A model generated the notes under the pieces. The model was not told the DNA's origin. It ran no database searches and saw only the letters and a program-made list of their open reading frames with translations. A stretch of 64,000 bases of DNA from Bacillota bacterium (GTDB taxonomy: Bacteria; Bacillota; Clostridia; Lachnospirales; Lachnospiraceae). The stretch covers positions 62,001-126,000 of the forward strand of contig JAEWAK010000012.1 in NCBI GenBank assembly GCA_023391695.1, in the 5' to 3' direction. Below are positions 1 through 8,954 of the stretch, piece by piece. Made by a program: the position numbers and the translations under genes. Position 1 is the first letter of the stretch. The number at the start of each line of letters is the position of its first letter.

Positions 1-625
1 TTACATCCTCAACCTCGCTGCCAATTTCAAAGGTAAAGTGGTAGGCATCGGGAAATGCAGGAAATAGATTAACTTGTTTTAATTCCGATTGTACCTGCCA
101 CTTCTTCTGTCCGTTATTTACGGTAATCATACCTGTTCCGGAACCCTCCAGTTCTTTTACATAATAGCTTCCGTCCCTGTCCGCCCATACTTCCCGCACT
201 GCCTGGGTCGTTACTTCCCCTGATGCATTGGACTGGGTTATTTCAAGAATTCCATGATAAGCCTCTACCTCCCTGTAAGCCTGTTCCATGGCATAGACGA
301 TATCAGGGTTTACCTGGGGAATTATAAAGTTTAATATGACAACCACCGTCAGTACCGCTGCAATGGCCGCACCCGCAGAGATCCAGATCTTTTTACGTTT
401 ATGGGGTACTGTTTTACCCGCATACCGGTTCGTGAATGAAGCAGCCAAACGCCTTGGAAAATCATCCTCCGGATACACCGTCTCCTTTTGGCTTTTTAAT
501 AATCTCACGGTTTCCATAAGCCCTTCATATTCTTCGTTTTCTTTAACCGAATTATGCTCCCTTGGCTTCTTTTCCCGATTTAGCCGGTCTATATAAACTG
601 ATATTTTCTTTTCCTGATTCTTCAT
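1..625 (-). CDS. Membrane-anchored anti-sigma factor with LolA/RseB-like outer domain, partial (3' end outside window)
   Basis: The reading frame is open from an ATG at 625, behind an AGGAGG site, to the window edge, giving 208 residues without a stop. A basic cytoplasmic part (about residues 1-79) precedes one membrane segment (about 80-102, ending in VVVILNFII). The outside part (from about 105) has the pattern of LolA/RseB-like lipoprotein-fold domains: a helix with YAMEQAYREVEAY, then alternating beta strands. It lies 163 bp downstream of an ECF sigma gene on the same strand. By analogy with RsiV/RseA-type systems it should hold that sigma factor at the membrane and release it on an envelope signal. 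The topology is read from the sequence; sigma binding is inferred from position. Confidence 0.75.
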   Translation of the reverse strand, partial: MKNQEKKISVYIDRLNREKKPREHNSVKENEEYEGLMETVRLLKSQKETVYPEDDFPRRLAASFTNRYAGKTVPHKRKKIWISAGAAIAAVLTVVVILNFIIPQVNPDIVYAMEQAYREVEAYHGILEITQSNASGEVTTQAVREVWADRDGSYYVKELEGSGTGMITVNNGQKKWQVQSELKQVNLFPAFPDAYHFTFEIGSEVEDV

Positions 626-788
626 CGATTATCCTCCTATATATTTTATAAACATCATCCTGTTTGGCATATCACCGGCCTTTTCGGATTACTTAAAATC
701 CCCTTCCACCTGCTTATGTTTTAAAAACCTATGTCCATCCGGTTATATAACCTTATTCATGGATCTTTCCTTGCTCTTATAATGCCTG

Positions 789-1343
789 TTATAAACTGCT
801 TTTTAATATGTCCGCCAGTGCCTTAAGGGCACGGTATTGTATTACCCTTATATTGGCTTCTTTCTTATTTAAAACTCTGGCGGTTTCCGCTGTTGTATAT
901 CCCTTCATTATCCTTAATTCAATTACCCTGCGCTGTTCAACATTCAGGTTATCCAAGGCCGATTCAATAAGTTCCCGCCTTGCACTGGCTTCCGCAAAAT
1001 CCTCCATTGTCAGTTCCTCCCTGTTTATATCCTCTATATTAAGCTGTACTCCCATACGTTTCTTTTTACGCCATTGATCCCTAAGTATATTCATTGCAAC
1101 CGTCTTTAAAAAATTACTGTAATTATCAATTACAGCCGACTCTCTTTGCAGAAAATCCAGGGCTTTTGCATAAGTTTCCTGTGTGATATCTTCCGCTTCT
1201 TCCCTATTGCCGACTTTATAATAGATAAACCGGTAGACATCCTTCCAGGTACTGGCGCAAAGTTCTTCTATAAAGGATATGTCCGGGCCTGTTTTTAAAC
1301 TTACGTTATTTAATTTCCTGGCTCCCGTTTCTTTCTTTCGCAT
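789..1343 (-). CDS. ECF-type RNA polymerase sigma factor (sigma-70 family, 184 aa)
   Basis: Length and domain order fit an ECF sigma factor. Region 2 spans about residues 25-95 and contains a motif close to DVYRFIYYKVGNREEAEDITQE. Region 4 spans about residues 125-180 and has a helix-turn-helix around GYTTAETARVLNKKEANIRV. There is no region 3. The ATG at 1343 follows a GGGAGG site. Upstream, an ECF-style promoter (TGTAAC, 16 nt, CGTC) at 1394-1419 suggests autoregulation. The anti-sigma gene follows on the same strand, so the two are probably co-transcribed. The regulon is unknown. Confidence 0.9.
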   Translation of the reverse strand: MRKKETGARKLNNVSLKTGPDISFIEELCASTWKDVYRFIYYKVGNREEAEDITQETYAKALDFLQRESAVIDNYSNFLKTVAMNILRDQWRKKKRMGVQLNIEDINREELTMEDFAEASARRELIESALDNLNVEQRRVIELRIMKGYTTAETARVLNKKEANIRVIQYRALKALADILKSSL

Positions 1344-1393
1344 CCGCAGCGATTCCTCCCTTCTTTCGTTCTAAAATGTCTTTCATAAATATA

Positions 1394-1419
1394 GACGATA
1401 AAAAATACAAAACGTTACA
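1394..1419 (-). promoter_or_regulatory. ECF sigma-type promoter inside an inverted repeat
   Basis: Read on the minus strand, TGTAAC (1414-1419) is followed after exactly 16 nt by CGTC (1394-1397). This matches the -35 TGAAAC-like and -10 CGTC pattern of Bacillus ECF factors. The -35 is also the left arm of a 15-bp inverted repeat (1405-1419 and 1428-1442, one mismatch, 8-bp spacer), which could bind a regulator. It lies about 50 bp upstream of the sigma gene start. Autoregulation is an inference. Confidence 0.6.
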
Positions 1420-1485
1420 AAAAATTATGTAACATTTTGTATTTTGATATGTACTGCTTATTTTTTGCCGGCTCAAACCAGGCTT

Positions 1486-2784
1486 TTAATGCTCATGTTC
1501 ATTGCTGCTTTGATTATTTTCCTGGTCATTCTCCCGGTTTTCCCCGTTGTTCTGCTCATTGCTGCTCCGGTCGTTTCCCTGGTCATTCTCCTGGTTTTCC
1601 TGCTCCTTGACACCCGGGTTGCTTTCCTGGTTATTCTCCTGCTGATCTATATTTTCTCCGCCTGTTTCCCCATTATCCGGTGGAGTTTCGTCCGTATTAT
1701 GTCTTATATTATTGTTTATATTTTTATCTTTATTCTGCAAATATATATCCACTGCCGGATCTTTTATTTCATAAATACGGTTCCATTCTTTTGTCTCCGC
1801 ATTTTTTACGGTCTCAGACCGGTTCCGGTAAAGGAATTTGATTATGTCATAACAGTCGATCCAGATTTCATTTACTCCTTCTTTCTGGGATTCATCAAAA
1901 ATAAGCTGCATGCCAAAGTGTAAATGCGGTGTATCAATATTATTGACATTTTCATTGGCACTATAACCGGTCCTGCCAAGATAGCCGATTACATCCCCTG
2001 CCTGTACTACACTGCCTACGGCCAGGGATTTGTTATAGGGGAAATTCTTTCTCAAATGGGCATAATAATAATATCGTTTGCCGTCAAAACTCCTTATTCC
2101 GATACGCCAGCCTCCGTACTGGTTCCACCCTAAGGCTTCCACATACCCGGACTCCACCGCAATAACCGGAGTACCGACCTGGCCCATCATATCATGGCCC
2201 AAATGCCTCCTTCTGTATCCGTAACTTCTGGATACTCCAAAATCGTCATAATCGCTGTAGGGGAAAAATTTTGCTATGGGCAAAAAGGCCTTAAGCCCGT
2301 ACTTTTTCACCCAAACCTTTTCCTCCGGTTTTTCTTCGTTTGGAACCTCGATCTCATATTCTCCTACTAAACCGCCAAGTACCGCACTGTAAGCTTCATA
2401 ATAATAACTATAATATTTATTATCAGCCGTCAGGGTAGCTATTGTTTCTTCCTTACTCTGCAGTTTTATTACCAGTTCATTTAAATCCTTCTCCTTATAT
2501 CTGGAAAACTCTCCTCCGTATTTTGCCCCTAAATAGGCAAGCAATTCAATCCAGTTTAATTTTACTTCCTGTGACTGGGATTCAACATCATATTCATAGG
2601 CTTTTCCCATAGCAAAAGAGCTGACGTCAAAATCCACCCATTTTATATAATCTGTTTCGGATTTAGATAAAAAAGTATCTATGGATCCTTCCTTATAATT
2701 TTCATAAAGCAGATAAGAAGCCACAACTACTAATAAGATGAGTTCACATAAAATACCGTATTTTAATTTAACCCTTTTAATCAT
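1486..2784 (-). CDS. M23-family (LytM-type) cell-wall metallopeptidase with one membrane anchor and Asn/Gln-rich tail
   Basis: This 432-residue protein has an N-terminal membrane segment (about 9-27) and an extracytoplasmic part with an M23 domain at about 180-310. The zinc and catalytic motifs are intact: H194-x3-D198 in RRRHLGHD, the YAH motif with H243, and H287-x-H289 in TPHLHF. An active peptidoglycan endopeptidase is therefore expected, unlike degenerate homologues. From about residue 345 the C-terminus is an unusual low-complexity tail rich in Asn, Gln, Glu and Asp, with internally repeated NDQ.N..SNEQ-like units. It is upstream of, and on the same strand as, the ECF sigma gene, so it may belong to that envelope-stress unit. 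Confidence 0.85.
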   Translation of the reverse strand: MIKRVKLKYGILCELILLVVVASYLLYENYKEGSIDTFLSKSETDYIKWVDFDVSSFAMGKAYEYDVESQSQEVKLNWIELLAYLGAKYGGEFSRYKEKDLNELVIKLQSKEETIATLTADNKYYSYYYEAYSAVLGGLVGEYEIEVPNEEKPEEKVWVKKYGLKAFLPIAKFFPYSDYDDFGVSRSYGYRRRHLGHDMMGQVGTPVIAVESGYVEALGWNQYGGWRIGIRSFDGKRYYYYAHLRKNFPYNKSLAVGSVVQAGDVIGYLGRTGYSANENVNNIDTPHLHFGMQLIFDESQKEGVNEIWIDCYDIIKFLYRNRSETVKNAETKEWNRIYEIKDPAVDIYLQNKDKNINNNIRHNTDETPPDNGETGGENIDQQENNQESNPGVKEQENQENDQGNDRSSNEQNNGENRENDQENNQSSNEHEH

Positions 2785-2941
2785 GAATACCCTCGCTTAC
2801 AAACTGTAGTATAATTTTATGTGTTAATGAGTGCTCATATTACATATAATACAAATTCCCTGTCTCTTTTAAAGATTATTTCATTTGCCCTTAAACACCG
2901 TAAACAGAATGCTCCCCCGGCAAAACAAAGGAAAATGCATG

Positions 2942-2967
2942 AAGGAAAATAAAAAAACTTTTTCCTT
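2942..2967. terminator. Possible hairpin ahead of the oligoendopeptidase gene
   Basis: AAGGAAAA and TTTTTCCTT arms surround an A-rich loop. A TATACT -10-like box lies about 15 bp further on (about 2980). The hairpin is A/T-rich and weak and may be only a low-complexity stretch. Confidence 0.25.
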
Positions 2968-3077
2968 CTGGGAAAATATGTTATACTATGTTTATTGTGT
3001 GTAAACACAAAAGGAAGCACGAATAACAGGAAGGGATAGGAAAGCTTCCGAAAAAAATCCCTTGGAAAGAGGTTTCA

Positions 3078-4835
3078 ATGAATTCAGAATGGTCACTGGA
3101 TATACTTTATAAAGGTTATCAGGATGAGGCCTTTAAAAACGATTTAAAAAAAATGAAAGAACTAATCCAGACAATCAAAGAATATGTATCCGAAATAAGT
3201 AATTATACTCCGGAGAAAGCCGTACCGGCACTTATCACTTACCTTGAGGAATATACCGTACTTATATCCAAATTAAGTTCTTACCTGTACCTCCGTCAGT
3301 CCACCAATACTACGGATAGTGAGACAACGGCTTTACTTGGGAAAGTTGAAGAACTTGGCAGCAAATTATCCAAAGAAATTGCAATCATAAAAAAATATAT
3401 TGCCAAACAAAAGAACCTGGAACAGCTGATAGAAAAAGATGAGAAGCTTAAGGGTTATAAATACTTCTTAGAGGAAATCAAAAAGGAAGCCGGTTACACA
3501 TTGAGTGACGAAGTGGAAGAAGTCATAGCAAAGCTGAATCTGTCTGCCGGGTCCGGCTGGTCCATGATGCAGCAGTACTTAACCTCCACCCTGGAAGTTG
3601 ATTATAACGGGGAAGTAATGACCCTGTCCGGTATCCGCAACCTGGCTTACAGTAACGATCAGGAAGTCCGCAAAAGTGCGTATGAGGCAGAATTGACATC
3701 CTATCATAAAATTAAGGATGCCGTGGCATTTTCCCTGAATAATTTAAAATCCCAGGTAAACACCGTAGTGGAATTAAGGGGCTATGAGTCAGCATTATCA
3801 ATGACTTTATTCCAGTCCAAAATGTCACGGGAAACCTTAGATGCAATGTTTACCGCCATTAAGGAATATTTACCGAAGTTCCATGCTTATTTAAGAAGGA
3901 AGGCAGAATTATTGGGCCATAAAAACGGGCTTCCCTGGTATGATCTGTTTGCTCCCCTTGGGGAATCCAGCCGCACCTTTACCACGGAAGAAGCCAGGGA
4001 TTACCTGGTAAACCATTTCCGTGGTTTTGCAGCTGATCTTGCGGATATGATCGAAGAGGCTTTTGACAACGAATGGATCGACTTCTATCCCCATGCGGGT
4101 AAAGTAGGCGGTGCTTTCTGCGATAATCTTCCCTATGTAAGACAAAGCCGCATTTTAACCAACTTTGACGGTACCTTAAGTGATGTCATTACTTTAGCCC
4201 ATGAGCTGGGCCATGCCTATCACGGTCTTAACATCCAGGACCATCTGCCGTTAAATTGGGATTATTCCATGCCGGTTGCGGAAACTGCCTCCACCTTTAA
4301 CGAAACCGTCATTATGAATGCGGCAATTGCGGAAGCAGTAGGCAATGAAAAACTAGCCCTGTTAGAAAGCCAGCTCCAGGACGTTACGCAGATTATCTGT
4401 GATATTTATTCCCGCTTTTTATTTGAAAGCGCCGTTTTTGAAAAACGGAAAGATTCCTTCCTCTTCTCACCGGCGTTGGAAGAACTGATGCTTAAAACCC
4501 AGAAGGAAGCTTATGGGGACGGACTTGACCCTTCCTGTCTCCATCCGTTTATGTGGATATGCAAGGGCCATTATTACCGTGATTCCCTGAATTTTTACAA
4601 TTTCCCTTATGCTTTCGGAGGTTTATTTGCAAGGGGCTTATATGCCCAGTATCAGGAAGAAGGCGCTGCTTTCGTTCCAAAATACCGCGCCCTGCTTAAT
4701 GCGACCACCATTTGTTCGGTGGAGGATGTTGCCTCAATGGCTAACATTGATCTAACCTCTCCTGATTTCTGGAGGCAAAGCCTTCAGACGGTATCCGATT
4801 CCATTGACTTGTTCCTGGACTTAAGCAGTAAATAA
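3078..4835 (+). CDS. pepF: Oligoendopeptidase F (M3B metallopeptidase)
   Basis: At 585 residues this has the usual length of the family. An N-terminal helical domain is followed by the catalytic domain. The zinc motif HELGH is at H375-E376...H379, and the third ligand is probably E402 in a MPVAETAST context, as is typical of M3B enzymes. There is no signal peptide, so it is a cytoplasmic oligopeptide-degrading enzyme. The ATG at 3078 follows GGAAAGAGG. It is a monocistronic gene closed by a strong terminator at 4847-4886. Confidence 0.92.
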   Translation: MNSEWSLDILYKGYQDEAFKNDLKKMKELIQTIKEYVSEISNYTPEKAVPALITYLEEYTVLISKLSSYLYLRQSTNTTDSETTALLGKVEELGSKLSKEIAIIKKYIAKQKNLEQLIEKDEKLKGYKYFLEEIKKEAGYTLSDEVEEVIAKLNLSAGSGWSMMQQYLTSTLEVDYNGEVMTLSGIRNLAYSNDQEVRKSAYEAELTSYHKIKDAVAFSLNNLKSQVNTVVELRGYESALSMTLFQSKMSRETLDAMFTAIKEYLPKFHAYLRRKAELLGHKNGLPWYDLFAPLGESSRTFTTEEARDYLVNHFRGFAADLADMIEEAFDNEWIDFYPHAGKVGGAFCDNLPYVRQSRILTNFDGTLSDVITLAHELGHAYHGLNIQDHLPLNWDYSMPVAETASTFNETVIMNAAIAEAVGNEKLALLESQLQDVTQIICDIYSRFLFESAVFEKRKDSFLFSPALEELMLKTQKEAYGDGLDPSCLHPFMWICKGHYYRDSLNFYNFPYAFGGLFARGLYAQYQEEGAAFVPKYRALLNATTICSVEDVASMANIDLTSPDFWRQSLQTVSDSIDLFLDLSSK

Positions 4836-4846
4836 GGAAAGAAATT

Positions 4847-4886
4847 AAAACCCGTACCTTAAGCAACAGCCGGTACGGGTTTTATT
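4847..4886 (+). terminator. Rho-independent terminator after pepF
   Basis: Inverted repeat AAAACCCGTACC / GGTACGGGTTTT with a 13-nt loop, followed by a T-rich run. It lies 11 bp after the pepF stop codon. Confidence 0.9.
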
Positions 4887-4933
4887 ATAATAAAGCAGAA
4901 GTTTTACTTTTATATGCAGTTCAGAACGGTGCA

Positions 4934-4960
4934 ATGAGTTTTCAGACATACCCTAATGTA
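4934..4960 (-). repeat. Dispersed 27-bp motif, copy A (overlaps the end of the MATE gene)
   Basis: Minus-strand sequence of the type ATTAGGGYRTGTCTGAAAAC plus CTCAT. It is 25/27 identical to the copy at 15637-15663, and a 20-bp match occurs at 28351-28370. The TAG stop of the MATE gene lies inside it. It may be an insertion-sequence end or scar. Confidence 0.6.
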
Positions 4961-6281
4961 TAAACGAATGGAGTTTCCATTTGCCGCTTACAAACCTTAT
5001 GATAAAGCAGATTCCACGGAACAGCCAGTCAATTGTCATGGCAATCCATACTCCCAGGACTCCAAGTCCTAAAGATTTTGCCAGGATATAACTGAACCCG
5101 ATTCGCCATACCCACATGGAAATAATGGAAATAACCATGGTAAATTTTACGTCATTGGCAGCTCTCATGGCATTGGGCAAAGAAAAGGCTGCGGGCCATA
5201 TGGTACAGCAGCATATACTGTGGTAAACAATTAACTGCAGGGCGAGGGAGGCGGTATCCGAAGATAAATTATATATGCTGACAATTGGATTCCGGATTAA
5301 AATAACTCCCAGATTAAGGATTAGCATGATTACATAGGTTATCTTCATCAATTTTATGGTGTATTTTTTTGCCTGCCGGTAATCACCGGCACCGACACAC
5401 TGCCCCACCACGGTAATCATGGCAAGGCCGATGGCGGAACCGGGAATTACTTCCAAGCCCGCTATATTGGATGCCACTGCATTGGCCGTAAGGGCAACCG
5501 TACCAAAACTCGCCGTCAACCCCTGGACTAAAATCTTTCCGATTTGAAATATACTGTTCTCAAGCCCGTTGGGTACTCCGATATGTAAAATCCGTTTGAT
5601 CATTGGCAGATCAAAGTCTAAGTGAAATAAATCATTGATATATATGGGATTCTTCTTATTGCGGATTAGGATGAGCATTATCATGGCCGCAGAAACCCTT
5701 GCCAGTAAGGCCGGTATGGAAACACCCATTACTCCCATATGAAATCCCATAACAAGGATGGCACTGCCTGTCATATTAATGACATTCATGATAATTGATG
5801 CAAACATGGAGACCTTGGAATTTCCCATAACCCGGAATAAAGCGGCACAGGAATTATAGATGGCCAAAAACGGAAAGGAAAAAGATGTTACATAAAAATA
5901 AATTCTTGCATTCTCCATGACATCCGCATCGATATTCCCGTAAATTAACCTTAATATGTGATAATTGCCGATTAATGATATTATCATAATAAAAAGGGCT
6001 ATAACAGTTGAAATAAGCAATAGCTGTCTGGCCGATTTACAGGCATTATCATTTTCCTTGTGTCCCAGATATTGGGCTGCCACGACTGCTCCCCCCGTAG
6101 CAAGGGATGAAAATATGGTTATCAGCAATACATTTAAAGTATCTACAAGGGATACGCCGGAAACCGCAACTTCACCGGCCCTTGCCACCATGATTATATT
6201 TACCATACCGACAGTAACTGCCAGGATCTGTTCAATGATAAGGGGTACAATTAATTTATAAAGTTGTTTATTTGTGAACAT
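4953..6281 (-). CDS. MATE-family multidrug/Na+ efflux transporter
   Basis: This 442-residue polytopic protein has about twelve hydrophobic segments and the two-fold repeat of MatE domains. The N-terminal IVPLIIEQILAVTVGMVN and the middle QCVGAGDYRQAKKY are typical of the NorM/DinF branch. It should exchange cations for organic cations or drugs at the cytoplasmic membrane. The ATG at 6281 follows GAGGAG. It stands alone. Its last codon and stop lie inside a dispersed 27-bp repeat also found at the metH end, so its natural C-terminus may have been altered. Substrate unknown. Confidence 0.88.
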   Translation of the reverse strand: MFTNKQLYKLIVPLIIEQILAVTVGMVNIIMVARAGEVAVSGVSLVDTLNVLLITIFSSLATGGAVVAAQYLGHKENDNACKSARQLLLISTVIALFIMIISLIGNYHILRLIYGNIDADVMENARIYFYVTSFSFPFLAIYNSCAALFRVMGNSKVSMFASIIMNVINMTGSAILVMGFHMGVMGVSIPALLARVSAAMIMLILIRNKKNPIYINDLFHLDFDLPMIKRILHIGVPNGLENSIFQIGKILVQGLTASFGTVALTANAVASNIAGLEVIPGSAIGLAMITVVGQCVGAGDYRQAKKYTIKLMKITYVIMLILNLGVILIRNPIVSIYNLSSDTASLALQLIVYHSICCCTIWPAAFSLPNAMRAANDVKFTMVISIISMWVWRIGFSYILAKSLGLGVLGVWIAMTIDWLFRGICFIIRFVSGKWKLHSFIH

Positions 6282-6836
6282 GCTCTTCTCCTCGGTAATC
6301 TACAGGACTGACTCAGACCCTGTTTATGCCTTGTTCATAAGGCGCATGATAATATGTTTGGAACCAAAAACCTGTTTCTATTTTAATTCAATATGTATTT
6401 TATTGAAATTCCAAATACGGTTTATTATAAATTTACGAAAAGAACTTAAAATTTATGTGTATGTTTTGTATCATAACACAATAGATATATCATGGCAATG
6501 TTTTATATTGTATAATTCCATATTATTGTTAATTTGCATACGGCAGCACTCAAAAATCCTTAATACCTGAAAGAAAACTAAATATTGGATGAGACACAAA
6601 AATATTCTGCATAACCTTCATATAAAAATCTCAATATATAAGATCCCCGGATAGTACATGAAAAATTTCAAAAATTTTTAAACTTTAGATAGTTAGTTTT
6701 TAAAACAGATACAAACAGGTAAAAGTTGGACAAAATAAGCAAAATAAGGTTTTATTAAGCAATCAAGCAAAATTTTGCAAATCATAAGAATTTTGCAAAT
6801 CACGAGAATTTTGCAAAATCAAGCAAAAATAACCTA
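6282..6836. other. AT-rich intergenic region with 18-bp tandem repeats
   Basis: No supported gene lies in this stretch; the open frames here are short and without ribosome binding sites. It holds the MATE upstream region and, close to the MerR promoter, three 18-bp direct repeats (6771-6824). Confidence 0.5.
6771..6824. repeat. Three tandem 18-bp repeats (iteron-like) upstream of the MerR promoter
   Basis: Units at 6771-6788, 6789-6806 and 6807-6824 share AATTTTGCAAATCA and diverge in the last bases. The palindrome GCAAAATTTTGC overlaps the first unit (6767-6778). The array ends 13 bp before the -35 of the promoter at 6837, a place suited to regulator binding. Confidence 0.65.
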
Positions 6837-6867
6837 TTGACATTAACGCAACGTAATAGTTTATCAT
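6837..6867 (+). promoter_or_regulatory. MerR-type promoter with 19-bp spacer
   Basis: TTGACA (6837-6842) and TATCAT (6862-6867) are 19 bp apart, the long spacer that MerR-family activators correct by DNA distortion. The spacer holds an imperfect dyad, TTAACGCAACGTAA. It precedes the MerR/TipAS gene, so autoregulation is likely. Confidence 0.75.
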
Positions 6868-6952
6868 AATATCTGCAAGAAGTTAATATAACTGCCTGAT
6901 AACAGTTATACCTGCTGATTTGCAGCGCGCGCTTAAACAGAAGGGAAAAATT

Positions 6953-7717
6953 ATGGAATATACAGTGCATAAATTAGGGAAACTGGCAGGAGTCAGTACA
7001 AGGACTCTCCGGTATTATGATGAAATCGGGCTTTTAAGGCCTGCAAGAATCAATTCTTCCGGTTACCGGATATACGGTGCCGCAGAAGTGGACCGGTTAC
7101 AGCAGATTCTATTTTACAGGGAATTGGGTGTCAGCCTGGACAATATCAGAGACATTGTAACTTCCCCGTCCTTTGACGGAAGGAAAGCATTGGCCAACCA
7201 CCATGAAAAACTTCTTGAAAAAAGGGAACAACTAAACCAATTGATTGCCAATGTTGAAAAAACCTTGGCAGTAACCGAAGGGAGAACAACGATGTCCGAT
7301 AAAGAAAAATTTGAAGGTTTTAAACAAAAGCTGATAAATGAAAATGAAATGAAATACGGTAAGGAAATCCGTGAAAAATACGGTGATGAAACCGTGGAAA
7401 AATCCAACAGGAAACTTAAAAATATGACACAGGAACAGTATGAAGAAGTCACCCGTCTGTCAGAGAATGTAACGAAGAAATTACAGGAAGCCTTTAAAAC
7501 CGGGGATCCGGCCGGAGAACTGGCACAGGAAGCCGCAGATTTGCACCGCCGGTGGCTGAGTTATTACTGGGACAGCTATTCTAAGGAGGCCCATGCAGGA
7601 CTGGCACAAATGTATGTAGATGACGAAAGGTTTACCGCTTATTACGATAAAGAGCAGCCCGGTACGGCAAAATTCTTAAGGGATGCCATCTTTATCTATA
7701 CCGGCACTCCCCTTTAA
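6953..7717 (+). CDS. MerR-family regulator with TipAS effector domain
   Basis: The 254-residue form starts at the ATG at 6953 behind AGAAGGGA; an upstream TTG (6920) is less likely. The N-terminal winged helix (about 1-70) has the MerR signature RTLRYYDEIGLLRP. A coiled-coil linker (about 75-110) follows. The C-terminal part (about 125-250) matches the TipAS antibiotic-recognition fold, including LHRRWLSYYW and GLAQMYVDDERF. Relatives such as TipAL and Mta sense peptide antibiotics or drugs and activate their own promoter and exporters. The 19-bp-spacer promoter just upstream fits autoregulation. The MATE gene is divergent from it, which allows co-regulation but does not prove it. Confidence 0.88.
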   Translation: MEYTVHKLGKLAGVSTRTLRYYDEIGLLRPARINSSGYRIYGAAEVDRLQQILFYRELGVSLDNIRDIVTSPSFDGRKALANHHEKLLEKREQLNQLIANVEKTLAVTEGRTTMSDKEKFEGFKQKLINENEMKYGKEIREKYGDETVEKSNRKLKNMTQEQYEEVTRLSENVTKKLQEAFKTGDPAGELAQEAADLHRRWLSYYWDSYSKEAHAGLAQMYVDDERFTAYYDKEQPGTAKFLRDAIFIYTGTPL

Positions 7718-7755
7718 GCCTGCCTGCGGGATAATAATCCGCCAATAACTGAGAC

Positions 7756-7800
7756 AAGTAAGCCTAAGGATCTGTTACCAACAGCCCCTAAGGCTTACTT
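7756..7800. terminator. 14-bp perfect inverted repeat between convergent genes
   Basis: AAGTAAGCCTAAGG (7756-7769) pairs perfectly with 7787-7800 across a 17-nt loop that itself contains CTGTT/AACAG. It lies between the convergent MerR and LysR genes. It has no clear T-run, so it is probably a bidirectional stop or RNA-stabilising hairpin. Confidence 0.55.
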
Positions 7801-7854
7801 GATTGGTTAAACCAGGGCCTCTTCCTGTACTTTAAGGGGCTGATAAATTTTCCT

Positions 7855-8733
7855 TCACATTAAGTCGCTTTTACATAAATCCATAAACTCTTTCGCTGAT
7901 TTGGTATGCAGTTTATTTTTATGATAAATCAAATAATAAGAACGTTTCAAGATTATGTCCTTGATCCGGACCATCCGGATAACCCCGTCGTCCAAATCCT
8001 GCTTGATAAGCTGATAGGGAAGAACAGATAAACCGAGGCCCTCGCTTACCGCTTTCACAATAGCCCTGGTACTTACACTTTCCCATATTGGTTTTATCTC
8101 TATATTATGGATTAACATCGTGCTTTCGAATAATTCCCGGCATCCGCTGCCCTTTTCCCGAAGTATGAAATCATAGTCCGGCAATTCCGTCAGATCAAGC
8201 TGTTCCTTATTCGAAACAGAATGATTATTTCCATAGATTAAAACCAGCTCATCTTCCATAAATTTTTCACTCTCTATCTGTGAATTATGGGTTATTCCCT
8301 CAATTAACCCAAAATCAATATCATTTGACATGACACGTTTTTCAATATCCACCGAATTCTCGATTATAACCTGTACTTTCACCAAAGGATGTCTTTCATT
8401 AAAAAGCTTTACATAACGCGTCAGCAGATAATTTCCGATCGTAATGCTTGACCCGACCCGAAGGGTGCCTTTGGTATCCCAGTTTCTTATTTCTTTTTCC
8501 ATATCATCAAATAAAGACACGATATGAATGGCATAATCCAGAAACTTGCTGCCTGCTTCCGTTATATATAATTTCCTGGATATCCGGTCAAACAGCTTTA
8601 TATCATAATATTCTTCCAGTTCCCTGATGGCAAGACTTACCGAAGGCTGTGCAATAATAAGCTTTTCCGCAGCTGCTGTGACACTGTTGCATTGACAAAC
8701 GGTTACAAAAATTTTCATATGTCTTAATGTCAT
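7855..8733 (-). CDS. LysR-family transcriptional regulator
   Basis: The 292 residues carry an N-terminal winged helix-turn-helix (about 1-60; SVTAAAEKLIIAQPSVSLAI and a following helix) and a periplasmic-binding-like effector domain (about 88-290), the standard LTTR arrangement. The closest pattern is the CysL/YwfK-like branch, but the effector is not readable from sequence. A TSUP transporter gene lies 446 bp upstream on the same strand. LysR regulators of this type often control sulfur or anion transporters, so a link is plausible but not shown. Confidence 0.85.
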   Translation of the reverse strand: MTLRHMKIFVTVCQCNSVTAAAEKLIIAQPSVSLAIRELEEYYDIKLFDRISRKLYITEAGSKFLDYAIHIVSLFDDMEKEIRNWDTKGTLRVGSSITIGNYLLTRYVKLFNERHPLVKVQVIIENSVDIEKRVMSNDIDFGLIEGITHNSQIESEKFMEDELVLIYGNNHSVSNKEQLDLTELPDYDFILREKGSGCRELFESTMLIHNIEIKPIWESVSTRAIVKAVSEGLGLSVLPYQLIKQDLDDGVIRMVRIKDIILKRSYYLIYHKNKLHTKSAKEFMDLCKSDLM

Positions 8734-8903
8734 GGTACTCCTTTCTGAATAAAGCCAATAATATTTTTTTCAATATGACTTATCCTGGTAATTAATATTT
8801 ATAGCAAATCCATTATGTATTTCATGAAATTATACCATTTTTATTATCTATGTAGAGGACGTAAAATATAACTGTCCGATAGGATCGTAACCAGTGAATC
8901 AAA

Positions 8904-8954
8904 GTTGAAAGAAAATATGATTGAAGAAAGGAGCCGCGCAGGGTTTCTTTCAAC
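8904..8954 (+). repeat. Dispersed hairpin element, copy 1 of 3
   Basis: This 51-nt element begins GTTGAAAGAAAATA, carries GAAAGGA plus GCC in the middle and ends TTTCTTTCAAC, so its ends pair over at least 10 bp. Related copies lie on the minus strand at 18286-18338 and 49211-49262. The rest of the 446-bp gap between the TSUP and LysR genes (8734-9179) shows no gene. Confidence 0.65.

Noticed and set aside
808..1077. 89-residue plus-strand frame opposite the sigma gene
   Set aside because: Antisense shadow of a well-supported sigma factor gene, without ribosome site or motif.
1444..1923. 159-residue hydrophobic frame opposite the M23 peptidase tail
   Set aside because: The hydrophobic composition is just the complement of the Asn/Gln-rich tail codons; the peptidase frame has catalytic motifs.
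2835..3020. 61-residue minus-strand frame ahead of pepF
   Set aside because: No ribosome site, no motif, overlaps promoter-like sequence.
6771..6824. Plasmid replication iterons
   Set aside because: Three short repeats but no replication initiator gene; the position next to a MerR promoter suggests regulation.
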